A stretch of 64,000 nt of DNA from Clavibacter michiganensis (lineage in GTDB: Bacteria > Actinomycetota > Actinomycetes > Actinomycetales > Microbacteriaceae), in NCBI RefSeq assembly GCF_021216655.1, contig NZ_CP080439.1, positions 1 to 64,000 on the forward strand, written 5' to 3'. Positions 25,201-32,392 of the stretch are shown here, one piece after another. Below the pieces are notes generated by a model. That model did not search any database, had not been told where the DNA came from, and saw only the letters and a list, made by a program, of their open reading frames with translations. The position numbers and the translations under genes are program-made. Position 1 is the first letter of the stretch; each line of letters opens with the position of its first letter.

Positions 25201-26776
25201 CGCCGATGTCGCCGAGCGCGCCGGCGAGATCCGCTACGGACGGATTGCCGAGGCCGCCCTCGGCACCAGCCTCGCCACCACCCTGCAGTCGCAGGAGAGC
25301 TGGGGCGCCGTCGCGGCCGCGCTCCGGCACGCCGAGGACTACGGATTCAGCCCCGTCGGCACCCTCCGCGTCGCCTACGAGCAGCGCGAGCTGGGGACGG
25401 CCGACGATGTGCCGGCGGTGCTGTCGTGGCGCATCGAACGCGCACTCGAGAAGATCGACGCCCCCAGGCGCTCCGTCATGGATCTGCCCGACGTCGACGG
25501 CGTCGCCGCGTGGATCGCGGACGCTCGCCTGCAGGACAACGACCTGGTGCCCGAGGACTGGCGCGAGCACCTGCACGAGCGCCACCACTACATCGGCGTC
25601 CGCCTCAAGGAGCGCGGCGCCGCCCTCGCGGCCGAGCGCCCCGCCTGGACCGACGCGCTCGGCGCCGTCCCCTCGCACCCCAAGCGGATGGTCGCCTGGC
25701 ATCAGCTCGCCGCCGAGGTCGACGTCCTCCGCACCAAGTACCGCGTCGACCCGGCCGAGCCGCTGGCCATCCCGGCGACGCTGCGCGGGAACGAGATCGC
25801 CGACCGGCTGCAGCAGCGCGTCACGGCCATGCACAAGGCGTCCCTGCTCCTCACGGCCGAACCGATCGCCCTGGACACCCGCCAGCGGTACGCGGCGCAC
25901 TTCACCGCCCGCGTCGACGACGTCCGTGCGACGCTCGCCACGCCGGTAGCCCTCACCGCGGCCGCGGCCGCGATCGCGCAGCAGGCTCCCGCCGTGGTAG
26001 CGACGACGACAGCCGTGGCCACAGAGCTCGCCACGGAGCCCACTCCGCAGGCGCCCACCGTCGAGACCGCACCTGCGGCCACGACCGATACCGAGACCAC
26101 GAGCGTGGCCACGGCGTCCCCAACCACCGAACAGGAAGGAACCACCATGAGCGACCCACTCGACGAGACCCTCGAACACGTTGGCCGGCACGTGGGACGA
26201 ACCACGCAGACCGTCACCTCGGAGATCAGCCGGCAGATCCAGCGCGCCAACGACGAACGGCGCCGGCAGCTGCAGGACGCCCAGCGCAAGGCAGAGCGCG
26301 ACCGCGAACAGGCGGTCCGCGAGGCCGAGCGCAAGGCCGAACGGGTGCGGGAGAAGGCAGAGCAGGCCGCGGCGCGGGAGCAGGAGCGCGCCGATCGGCT
26401 CGAGGCCCGCTACGGCCGCCCCGAGGACGGGCTCGAGGGGGCTGCTGCCCTCGCGGCCATCGACGAGGTTGAAGTCGCGATCGTCGCCGCCGGCCGCGAT
26501 GACGTCGCAGGTATCGAGGACCGGACGGCGACCGACGCGGCGGCGATCACCTCCGACGGCCGCGATGCGACGCAGGCGGAGACGGAGGCGATCGAATCCG
26601 ATGCGCAGGGCGACGGCGCCGGGTACACGAGCCGCGAGCTCGAGGAGCGCGACATGCTCCGTGATGCCGGCATCGACCCCGACGAGCGGTCCACCGACGT
26701 CGGCGCCGACAGCTCGTGGACGGACCAGCCGGCGGCACCGGAGATCTCGCGCGGTGACGACGGCCTGGAGCGCTGA
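22292..26776 (+). CDS. traA: MobF-family conjugative relaxase-helicase TraA
   Basis: About 1494 residues. The TrwC-type relaxase domain (1-330) has N-terminal tyrosines (Tyr14, Tyr15 of YAYYTSEV) and the three-histidine cluster (His252 in FRHYDS; His263 and His265 in LHDHVVVAN). A RecD/TraI-like helicase follows, Walker A GPAGAGKTT at 581-589 and Walker B VVDEAGM near 652. The C-terminus is Ala/Thr-rich, then coiled-coil. It would nick and unwind plasmid DNA at oriT. ATG 22292 (or GTG 22289) is preferred because ATG 22271 lies in an inverted repeat. A strong ribosome site with ATG 26147 lies inside the gene. Confidence 0.93.
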   Translation: MTMHILSAGDGYAYYTSEVATGDAKRDRDRDLGDYYTVDGNPPGRWMGRGADVLGVSGTVTEDQMKALYGEGLHPDADRIIADALGEGVSAKEAQQRAKLGRSYYAYRAGPATLQGRIQAGYDTFQRLNGHEPDAEERRLIRAREGAQAFRDAKGREPADKEELGKFITAATRPDQTAVAGFDLVCSPSKSISVLWALGDAETRKAIEAAQEQAVRDTVGYLEREAIATRAGTNGVAQIEVEGGIAATVFRHYDSRNGDPQLHDHVVVANKVKGVDGKWRTIDSKLLHRMNVPASEFYNAAVMSEVCRRLGVTTTARVPSPGKRPVMEIAGVDPDLIDTFSSRSTSIRATTGRLVEEYQRDHGRAPDAKTLIAIAQQATLETRPQKDHVRSPQAIHEAAVARVGIDRAAGLVDAARALSPTNKEAASVDVDEITAQVLRTVEEHHAVWGAHVIEAEARRHLAARIPDQSVAEPLVQQVTRAALGGSVTLTPPSPHGAFTPLTRSDGSSIYDHKGKTLFTSTRILDAEDQLLDAARTRTVSPINRDMFERTAAQHTGPLDAGQRDLAREFATSDRELVVGIGPAGAGKTTALRLAATALEDGGRRMIGLAPSAPAASVIAEAVGIEATTIHGFLTAHAQAELPAKYEIRAGDVLVVDEAGMAGTQRLAALHTIAREYGAHLRLIGDDRQLSAVEAGGALRLIDRELGSVRLEHVHRFQDADEAEASLHLRDPLRPGDPFAWYQANDRIIGGDVDRMTDAVFAGWQTDTDAGLRSLMLAPTGATVTELNARAQAHRIAAGTVTGTHSVKLRDDLSAHVGDVIATRRNESLLRIQNGRDRVKNGDLWQVTRIGADGSLDVVHRDHAAPVTLPAGYVREHVELGYARTISRSQGLTADTSHVLGDESMTRETAYTGLTRGKQSNRLYLDVADGATVDDALEQIAARSDAMLSAHETIRAEQDRVDDLVTLIDQHADVAERAGEIRYGRIAEAALGTSLATTLQSQESWGAVAAALRHAEDYGFSPVGTLRVAYEQRELGTADDVPAVLSWRIERALEKIDAPRRSVMDLPDVDGVAAWIADARLQDNDLVPEDWREHLHERHHYIGVRLKERGAALAAERPAWTDALGAVPSHPKRMVAWHQLAAEVDVLRTKYRVDPAEPLAIPATLRGNEIADRLQQRVTAMHKASLLLTAEPIALDTRQRYAAHFTARVDDVRATLATPVALTAAAAAIAQQAPAVVATTTAVATELATEPTPQAPTVETAPAATTDTETTSVATASPTTEQEGTTMSDPLDETLEHVGRHVGRTTQTVTSEISRQIQRANDERRRQLQDAQRKAERDREQAVREAERKAERVREKAEQAAAREQERADRLEARYGRPEDGLEGAAALAAIDEVEVAIVAAGRDDVAGIEDRTATDAAAITSDGRDATQAETEAIESDAQGDGAGYTSRELEERDMLRDAGIDPDERSTDVGADSSWTDQPAAPEISRGDDGLER
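26147..26776 (+). CDS. Possible internal translation product of traA (coiled-coil C-terminal protein)
   Basis: Within traA, GGAAGGA stands about seven bases before ATG 26147 in the same frame. The product would be 209 residues: MSDPLDETLEHVGRHVGRTT, a long charged coiled coil (about 40-90), and an acidic tail ending GDDGLER. The sequence upstream of this site is a low-complexity Ala/Thr linker, a natural domain border. A separately translated C-terminal protein is plausible, as for other dual-product relaxases, but needs N-terminal evidence. Confidence 0.35.
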   Translation: MSDPLDETLEHVGRHVGRTTQTVTSEISRQIQRANDERRRQLQDAQRKAERDREQAVREAERKAERVREKAEQAAAREQERADRLEARYGRPEDGLEGAAALAAIDEVEVAIVAAGRDDVAGIEDRTATDAAAITSDGRDATQAETEAIESDAQGDGAGYTSRELEERDMLRDAGIDPDERSTDVGADSSWTDQPAAPEISRGDDGLER

Positions 26777-26837
26777 CGCGGGCACGGAGAAGGCCGGGCA
26801 CCCTTGGGGTGCCCGGCCTTCTCCGTGCCCGCGTCAG
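26773..26837. terminator. Bidirectional terminator, 31-bp perfect stem
   Basis: A perfect inverted repeat with 31-nt arms and a three-base TTG loop. The left arm starts CTGACGCGGGCACGG at the traA stop, and the right arm ends CCGTGCCCGCGTCAG at the stop of the convergent DUF4913 gene. Both stop codons are inside the stem. No U-tract. A stem this long would halt or protect both mRNAs. Confidence 0.9.
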
Positions 26838-27391
26838 ATGAGGGGGACGTCCGCGGGCGGCATCTCCGGCACGATCGTGAGCGGCTCGCCGTTGTTGTCG
26901 GCGAGGTGCCCCGCGGCGTTGCAGGCCCGGAAGGGGCCGTAGGTCTTGTCGAAGATGATGCGGGCGTGGTGATCCCAGTGCTGCACCCACCATGCCGACT
27001 GCGCGAGCCGGTCGTCCGGCATGCGTTTCGTTGCCTCGAGGTAGCCCTTCCACGACACGTAGAACCGCTCGACGACTTCCGGGTGCTTCCACCACTCCGG
27101 GCACCACCCCGGCTTCTGCCGTACCGGCGCCCCGAACGCCTCGACACGGCTCAGCTGCAGCGCGACCCACTCGAGGAACAGCGTCCGGTCGTCCTTCTTC
27201 GGCTTCTTCGGCCGCGGTGGCGCCTTCTGCTCCTCTGCGTCGACCACCTCGCCGGTCGACCCGTCCGCAGGCGGCATGCCCTCGTCATCGGGGGGCGGGG
27301 GTGCGTCGTGATCGTCCAGAGGCGGCGGATCGTCGGCCCAGTCCGGCTCGGGCACCTCGGGCCACCGTGTCGGGTCAAACGGCGTCGACAT
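26834..27391 (-). CDS. DUF4913-domain protein
   Basis: 185 residues. The first 65 are Pro/Asp-rich and disordered. The rest matches DUF4913: LFLEWVALQLSRVEAF, WCPEWWKHPEVVERF, WWVQHWDHHARIIFDKTYGP. The Trp-rich domain is common on actinobacterial plasmids and phages with no assigned role. Its start overlaps the end of the coupling-protein gene by 17 bases, so it is the last gene of the transfer operon. Confidence 0.82.
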   Translation of the reverse strand: MSTPFDPTRWPEVPEPDWADDPPPLDDHDAPPPPDDEGMPPADGSTGEVVDAEEQKAPPRPKKPKKDDRTLFLEWVALQLSRVEAFGAPVRQKPGWCPEWWKHPEVVERFYVSWKGYLEATKRMPDDRLAQSAWWVQHWDHHARIIFDKTYGPFRACNAAGHLADNNGEPLTIVPEMPPADVPLI

Positions 27392-29012
27392 GCTCGGACC
27401 TCTCCGTGATCGCCTCCGGCTCAGCCGCCGACCTCTTCGCCTTCTTCGGCTTCACGATCTTGCCGTTGACCACCTCCTGCCCGTTGATCATGGCCATGAG
27501 TACCTTGTCCTCGAAGCACGGCCGGATGCGAACGAGAACCGGTCCGACGTCAGAGGCGTCGAACACGGCCCGCCACTTCGGCAGGTGCGCCAACACGTCT
27601 GCCGGCAGGATCGGCTTCGACCTGGACGTGCGCGACTTCGTGCTGCCGTTGCGGCCGGAGGAGGTGTTCGTCGTCCACTCCTCATAGTTGCCGATGCTCT
27701 CGCTGAACCGCTTGAGGAACGGCGACTGGGTGGACTCGCCGCCCCCGTAGACGCGGATCGAGGACGTGCTCCACAGCGCGTCGGCGCCGTCGTTGCCGAA
27801 CGTGCGGACGATCTGGCCCCACGACTGGAAGTACATGCCGAGGATGAGGCCCAGGGAGCCGTAGAACGACACCAGCTCCGGCAGTTCCGGCCATCGGACG
27901 ATGTTCGCGACCTCGTCGAGCTCGAACACGACAGGGACGCGGATCCGCCCCCCGTCCGCGGACGCGGCGCGCTCCCCCGCGCGCGCGATCGACCTCACGA
28001 GAGCGGCCACGAATGCGCCACCGGATCCCGCGCCATTGCGGGAAATCAGCACGGCCGTATCGTTGCTGCGCACGAACGCGTCCGCGTCGAACCTCCGCAC
28101 TCCCGGCGCGTTGGTCCAGGCGAGCAGCTTGTCGTTGGCGAAGGCCGACGCCATGCGCTGCGCGGTGGCGTAGACGCTGCCGCGCGTCTTGTCCGGCTGC
28201 CCCTGCAGCCCGAGCAGTGCCGCGGCCGGCCCCGACTGCCCGTGCTTCTGCATGACCGCGCGGAGCTCGTCGTGCTCCTGCTGCGTGATCCACGTGTACA
28301 CCTGGGCGTCGCCCTTGCCCTCGAGCTTCGCGGCGAGCAGCGCGTAGGCGAACAGGTCGCGACCCTGTGAGTCGAACTGCGCGTCGCTCTTGCTATCGCC
28401 GTCCTTCGTGCTGGCCTCGAAGATCGCCGCGATCTCCTGCGCGGTCGTGAGGTCGGTGACGTCGTCCAGCGGGTCGTAGACGAAGTCTGGCCGCGCGTCC
28501 TGCCGGTAGACCTGCATCGGGTCGTACACCCACTGCTCGCCCGCGCGCTGGCGGCCGGCGAGGACCTCCTTCACTCCGTCGACCTTGTTCGACGTCATCA
28601 CCGCCGCACCGGGCGCCTCGAGCATGTGGCGGACCACGGATCCGGTGGTCTTCCCGCGGCCGGGCCCGAAGATGTAGATCGCGACGTCACGCCATCCCTG
28701 CCACACCCACGTCGCGCCGGCGCCGACGAGCGTCCCGATCTTCTGCCCGGGCGGGAGATCCTCGACTCGGGGATGGAGGTCCTTCCGTGTGGCCTTCAAC
28801 CGCGCCGGGTACAACACCGGGGCGAGTCGGTTGCCGGCACGGAGGTGGCGCTGCATCCGGTCCACGGGATGGCTTCCGTGCATCCGGATCAGAGCGAACA
28901 CGGCGGACGCGAGGACCAGCACCACCAGGACGATGAGCAGCGGTGTCCCCCACCACGGCCACTGGAACTGCTCGAATGCCGTCTGGATGGGGTCGGGCGC
29001 GGGCGTGTTCAT
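27375..29012 (-). CDS. Type IV coupling protein (TraD/VirD4-like ATPase)
   Basis: 545 residues. One membrane helix at 23-43, Walker A FGPGRGKTTG at 115-124, Walker B within VPVVFELDEVANI, and a C-terminal TraG/TraM-recognition-type region. Coupling proteins form hexamers that pass the relaxase-DNA complex to the secretion channel. The ATG overlaps the stop of the upstream 70-residue gene (ATGA). Only one N-terminal membrane helix is visible, as in many actinobacterial members. Confidence 0.9.
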   Translation of the reverse strand: MNTPAPDPIQTAFEQFQWPWWGTPLLIVLVVLVLASAVFALIRMHGSHPVDRMQRHLRAGNRLAPVLYPARLKATRKDLHPRVEDLPPGQKIGTLVGAGATWVWQGWRDVAIYIFGPGRGKTTGSVVRHMLEAPGAAVMTSNKVDGVKEVLAGRQRAGEQWVYDPMQVYRQDARPDFVYDPLDDVTDLTTAQEIAAIFEASTKDGDSKSDAQFDSQGRDLFAYALLAAKLEGKGDAQVYTWITQQEHDELRAVMQKHGQSGPAAALLGLQGQPDKTRGSVYATAQRMASAFANDKLLAWTNAPGVRRFDADAFVRSNDTAVLISRNGAGSGGAFVAALVRSIARAGERAASADGGRIRVPVVFELDEVANIVRWPELPELVSFYGSLGLILGMYFQSWGQIVRTFGNDGADALWSTSSIRVYGGGESTQSPFLKRFSESIGNYEEWTTNTSSGRNGSTKSRTSRSKPILPADVLAHLPKWRAVFDASDVGPVLVRIRPCFEDKVLMAMINGQEVVNGKIVKPKKAKRSAAEPEAITERSEHVDAV

Positions 29013-29224
29013 CAGTGGTTCTCCTGTCGGGCGTGGGCTTCGTCAAGGAGCTGCCGTACGCGGCGCCGCGAGAGCCCTGCCGCTTCCGCGGCGCCCTTCT
29101 GCCCGAGGACGGCGACGGAGGCGACGATCGCTTCGTCTCGCTCCCGGCGGGCGGTCCGGTAGGCGTCGGCGACTTCCTGGACGGACTCCGCTGTTGTGGT
29201 GATCGCGCGGCCGATCCGGGCCAT
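29012..29224 (-). CDS. Small HTH-containing protein in transfer operon
   Basis: 70 residues: a helical N-terminal half (ESVQEVADAYRTARRERDEA) and a Fis-like helix-turn-helix (GAAEAAGLSRRRVRQLLDEA). The start lies two bases after the upstream stop and its own stop overlaps the coupling-protein ATG. It may bind DNA near the coupling protein or regulate the operon. No family assigned. Confidence 0.6.
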   Translation of the reverse strand: MARIGRAITTTAESVQEVADAYRTARRERDEAIVASVAVLGQKGAAEAAGLSRRRVRQLLDEAHARQENH

Positions 29225-29226
29225 GG

Positions 29227-29556
29227 TCACCACGTCCGCCGGGTCCGCGTCGACGACGTGCGCTGCAGCTGGTCCATCTGCCACCAGATCGCGATCGTCA
29301 CGAGCGCGCAGGTGCCGGCGAGGAGCGTTCCGGTGAACACGTACCCGGAGGGCGTCCACGCGGCTTCCCAGGCGCCTGCTGCCGCCTCAGGGCCCATGTC
29401 CGGTACGACGAATGAGACGGCACTGGCGAACAGCAGGGCGAGGATCCACAGCACCACCCCGAGGAGGAACCCAGCGGCGGTGTTGCGGATCAGGAGAAGG
29501 CCCCGCCGGCGCCACCGCCGCGGAGGCGCGTTCGTGTGCAGTCGTCCATCGCTCAT
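29227..29556 (-). CDS. Two-helix membrane protein of transfer operon
   Basis: 109 residues with a basic N-terminus and two membrane helices (TAAGFLLGVVLWILALLFAS and FTGTLLAGTCALVTIAIWW), followed by a short basic tail. Tight spacing to neighbours places it in the transfer operon. Size and topology fit a channel accessory protein. No family recognised. Confidence 0.6.
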   Translation of the reverse strand: MSDGRLHTNAPPRRWRRRGLLLIRNTAAGFLLGVVLWILALLFASAVSFVVPDMGPEAAAGAWEAAWTPSGYVFTGTLLAGTCALVTIAIWWQMDQLQRTSSTRTRRTW

Positions 29557-29591
29557 CGTGTGCTCCTTCGTTCGGTAGGTGGTGCTGATGG

Positions 29592-30641
29592 TCAGAGGCC
29601 GTCAACGGGACGCCACACCTCGGCGTTCGGGGTGCCCCAGACGGTCTGGATCTTCACGACGTCGCCGACCTTGGGCGCGGCGATCATCATGTTCCCGCCG
29701 AGGCTGATGCCGACGTGCCACGCGTCGTTGCCGCCCCAGAAGATGAGGTCTCCGGGCTGGACCTCGGACAGCGGGTGCATCTCGCCGCGCGCGATGCCGT
29801 TTCGCCACTGCGTCGTCGACGAGTGCCCGTCGTCGATGTCGATGCCGACCTGTGCGTAGGCGACCTTCGTGAGCCCGGAGCAGTCCCAGACGTTGGGGCC
29901 CGCTCCCCCGAGGACATAGGACTTCCCGAGCTGCTGCTTCGCGAACGCGATGACCTGGTTGATCTCGGCCGCATGCGGGCCGCGCGCGGGCTGCTCGCCG
30001 TCCGCGAGCTCGCCGCTCCCGGTGCTTCCTGCGCGCGAGCAGGCGAGGCCTTCATCTGTGCTCGAGACGGGCACGACGGTCGTCCCTGAGAGCGCGTTCA
30101 TCACCTGTGCTGCCTCGGGGAGGTGGGTGGCGTACCGGTCCGGGAACGCCGAGCGCTCCACCGCCTGTGCGGCGTCGCCGGGCTCTTTGCTCTCCCACCC
30201 GGGGACCTGCGTGAGCCGCTCGTAGAACAGGTTGATCGCGTACCCCGTGTCTGTGATCTGCGCGAGCGTGCCCCAGCCCTGTGAGGGGCGCATCTGGAAG
30301 AGGCCGGCGGAATCGCGATCGCCTCCGCCGAGGTTGCGGAGCCCTGACTCGGTCATCGCGGCGATCAACGCCACCTGCTGCGCGTGCTGGTTGAGACCGC
30401 GCTGCTTGCCGATGGTGAGGATCGAGGCCGCGTTCGCGACCTGCTCGCCGGAGTACGCACCCACCTCGGCCGGGAGCTGACCGGACTCCACGGCGATCGC
30501 TGGCCCCCCGGTGCCGCAGCCAGCGGCCGACGCCCCATCGCTTCCGCCGCCGACGATGACCGTGAAGATCACCACGACCACCGCGACGATTCCGATGACC
30601 GGCGCCGCGACCAGAATCCCGAGCATGCTGCCCTTGCTCAC
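29592..30641 (-). CDS. Membrane-anchored peptidoglycan hydrolase: lytic transglycosylase plus NlpC/P60
   Basis: 349 residues. Membrane anchor at 8-30. Residues 80-190 are a lytic transglycosylase-like domain (Glu98 in AAMTESGL, then AGLFQMRPSQGWG). After a linker, an NlpC/P60 endopeptidase has Cys254 in VWDCSGLTK, His309 in AWHVGISLG and the PGDLIFWG strand. The same two-domain layout is known from cell-wall hydrolases of Gram-positive conjugation systems (Tn916 Orf14, TcpG), which open the wall for the channel. GTG start overlapping the upstream stop by four bases. Confidence 0.88.
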   Translation of the reverse strand: MSKGSMLGILVAAPVIGIVAVVVVIFTVIVGGGSDGASAAGCGTGGPAIAVESGQLPAEVGAYSGEQVANAASILTIGKQRGLNQHAQQVALIAAMTESGLRNLGGGDRDSAGLFQMRPSQGWGTLAQITDTGYAINLFYERLTQVPGWESKEPGDAAQAVERSAFPDRYATHLPEAAQVMNALSGTTVVPVSSTDEGLACSRAGSTGSGELADGEQPARGPHAAEINQVIAFAKQQLGKSYVLGGAGPNVWDCSGLTKVAYAQVGIDIDDGHSSTTQWRNGIARGEMHPLSEVQPGDLIFWGGNDAWHVGISLGGNMMIAAPKVGDVVKIQTVWGTPNAEVWRPVDGL

Positions 30642-31123
30642 GGCGCATATCCGGTGGGATTGACATAGGACACCAGCCACACGGCTGCCGTCGAGTCCCG
30701 GTGCAGGGTCACCGTCACAGGCCCGCCCACGGCAGCGTCGAACTGCCACGCCGCATCCGTCGACGTCTGCTGATCGCCGACCGGACCCCCTACGTCACGC
30801 ACGTCCTCACAGGGGACGTTCGCCGGCGCCGTCGCGGCGTAGAGGGCGCGTGCGTCGTCGGTGAGGTACGGGTCCAGCGTCCGCTGCCACGTCCCGGAGT
30901 CGACGTCGGGGCGGCAGAACGCGGCCGCGGCCGCGAACGCCTGCGCGCGGTCAGCAGGCTCATCAGGGCTCGTCGACGGCGAGGGAGCCGCGGCATCGGG
31001 CATCGGAGCGGCCGGGGTGGCGGCCTGCGGCGTCGGCACGCTGCGCGCTGCGAGCACCAGACCCACGATCACCGAGAGCACGACGAGCACGCCGAGGGCC
31101 GTCAGGACGGTCTTCCTGGACAT
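30638..31123 (-). CDS. Membrane-anchored transfer protein of unknown fold
   Basis: 161 residues. Membrane anchor at 6-26 (LTALGVLVVLSVIVGLVLAA), a Pro/Ala/Ser-rich linker, then an extracytoplasmic domain of about 95 residues with two cysteines (AAAFCRPDVD, ANVPCEDVRD) and a strand-rich C-terminus. Its size could fit a small NTF2-like domain of the VirB8/TcpC kind, but similarity is not evident. Coupled to the hydrolase gene. Confidence 0.6.
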   Translation of the reverse strand: MSRKTVLTALGVLVVLSVIVGLVLAARSVPTPQAATPAAPMPDAAAPSPSTSPDEPADRAQAFAAAAAFCRPDVDSGTWQRTLDPYLTDDARALYAATAPANVPCEDVRDVGGPVGDQQTSTDAAWQFDAAVGGPVTVTLHRDSTAAVWLVSYVNPTGYAP

Positions 31124-31132
31124 CAGCGGGCT

Positions 31133-32383
31133 CTACCGGTATCCGTCGACGATGGCGGCCGCGATGCGCATCCACGCCAGCCTCGTTGCCGGCGACACCC
31201 GCTCCGGGACGATCTGCACGCCCCCGGCGGCGGCACGGTCGCGCGGGACCTGGATGAGCTGCGCTGACGACACCTCGAGGAACCGCGCGATGGCCGCGCG
31301 GTCGACCTCTTCGGGGACGTCCGCCATGTCGGTGATGACGACGATGGCGGATTCGGCGAGGTGCGTGTACCCGTGCTCGCGCAGCCAGCCGATGGCGCGG
31401 GCGGCGCGGTCGGCCGCCGAGACCGCCCAGTCCGTCACGATCACGACGTTGGAGACGCTGCGGAGGATGCCCGCCATCGCCGGGTGGGAGACACCCGTGC
31501 CGCAGTCGGTGAGCACCACGCTGTAGTAGCGAGCCACGAGCGCCTGGACGCGGGCGTGGTCGTCGGCGGTGAGCGCGTCGGACACCTCGGGATCCTGCTC
31601 GCCGGCGATGACGTGCAGCCGGTTCGCGTGGTGCATGTACCGCCCGAGCTCGGTGAGAGATCCGATCGCCTCTGCGTCACGGACGACGTCGGTCACCGTC
31701 GGCGCCGTCGCCACGTCGTAGGCCGCCTCGCCGACGACGCGCTCGGCGAGATCCCCGGAGTCCGGGTTCATGTCCACCGCGCACGGCGGGTCGCCGCGGT
31801 ACTCGGCAAGCATCATCCCGACGCCGCCGGTCGTTGACGTCTTCCCGACGCCGCCCTTCAAGGAGAGGATCGCCGTGGAGTGGCTGCCGGTCAGCTTCCG
31901 GCTGATCCGTCTCGCGAGTTCATCGGTCTCCCGCTCGAGCGCGGACTGGCCGAGGTTCACCACTCCCCCGGTCGCGGCGTACACGGCTGCGCGCAGCCCG
32001 GTCCGCGGCCGCGGTTTGGCCGGTTTCACGAAGCGCACATCCGCCCGACGTGGCAGCGGATCGACAGCCACCGGTGCGGGAGCCGTCGTCGACCGCGACA
32101 CAGCGGTGGTCGGCGCCGGCGCCGGCGCCGCGCGCTCGGGCGACGGCGATGAGGGGCCAGCGGGGTGAACGGAGCCGTCGTGATCGACCGAGAACCAGCT
32201 CTCCTGGCCCGACGGCCTCTCGACGCTGTGCACCAGCACCGGGGCGCCCTGCGACCGCGCTTGGCGGCTCAACCACTCCAGAACGTCGGGGTACGAGCTG
32301 TCACCCGTGAAGGTGACGTCCGCGATCCGCAGCTCGCCGCCCGTGGAGAGCAGCTCGAGCGCTGCGAGGGGTGTTGTAGTCAC
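31133..32383 (-). CDS. MinD/ParA-like ATPase of the transfer operon
   Basis: 416 residues. After a 130-residue N-terminal region with its own strand-rich head and a Pro/Ala linker, the ATPase begins at TAILSLKGGVGKTSTTGG (deviant Walker A, about 171-187), then PCAVDMNPDSGDL and VVLTDCGTGVS. Such MinD-like proteins are frequent in actinobacterial secretion and conjugation loci, perhaps positioning the machine. It is distinct from the partition ParA at 46796. Ten bases separate its start from the VirB4-like gene. Confidence 0.85.
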   Translation of the reverse strand: MTTTPLAALELLSTGGELRIADVTFTGDSSYPDVLEWLSRQARSQGAPVLVHSVERPSGQESWFSVDHDGSVHPAGPSSPSPERAAPAPAPTTAVSRSTTAPAPVAVDPLPRRADVRFVKPAKPRPRTGLRAAVYAATGGVVNLGQSALERETDELARRISRKLTGSHSTAILSLKGGVGKTSTTGGVGMMLAEYRGDPPCAVDMNPDSGDLAERVVGEAAYDVATAPTVTDVVRDAEAIGSLTELGRYMHHANRLHVIAGEQDPEVSDALTADDHARVQALVARYYSVVLTDCGTGVSHPAMAGILRSVSNVVIVTDWAVSAADRAARAIGWLREHGYTHLAESAIVVITDMADVPEEVDRAAIARFLEVSSAQLIQVPRDRAAAGGVQIVPERVSPATRLAWMRIAAAIVDGYR

Positions 32384-32392
32384 GTGGTCCTC

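Noticed and set aside
22247..26785. 1512-codon open frame antisense to traA
   Set aside because: Its translation is rich in Arg/Gly/Val/Asp without domains and mirrors the GC-rich third positions of traA. The sense frame has complete relaxase and helicase motifs.
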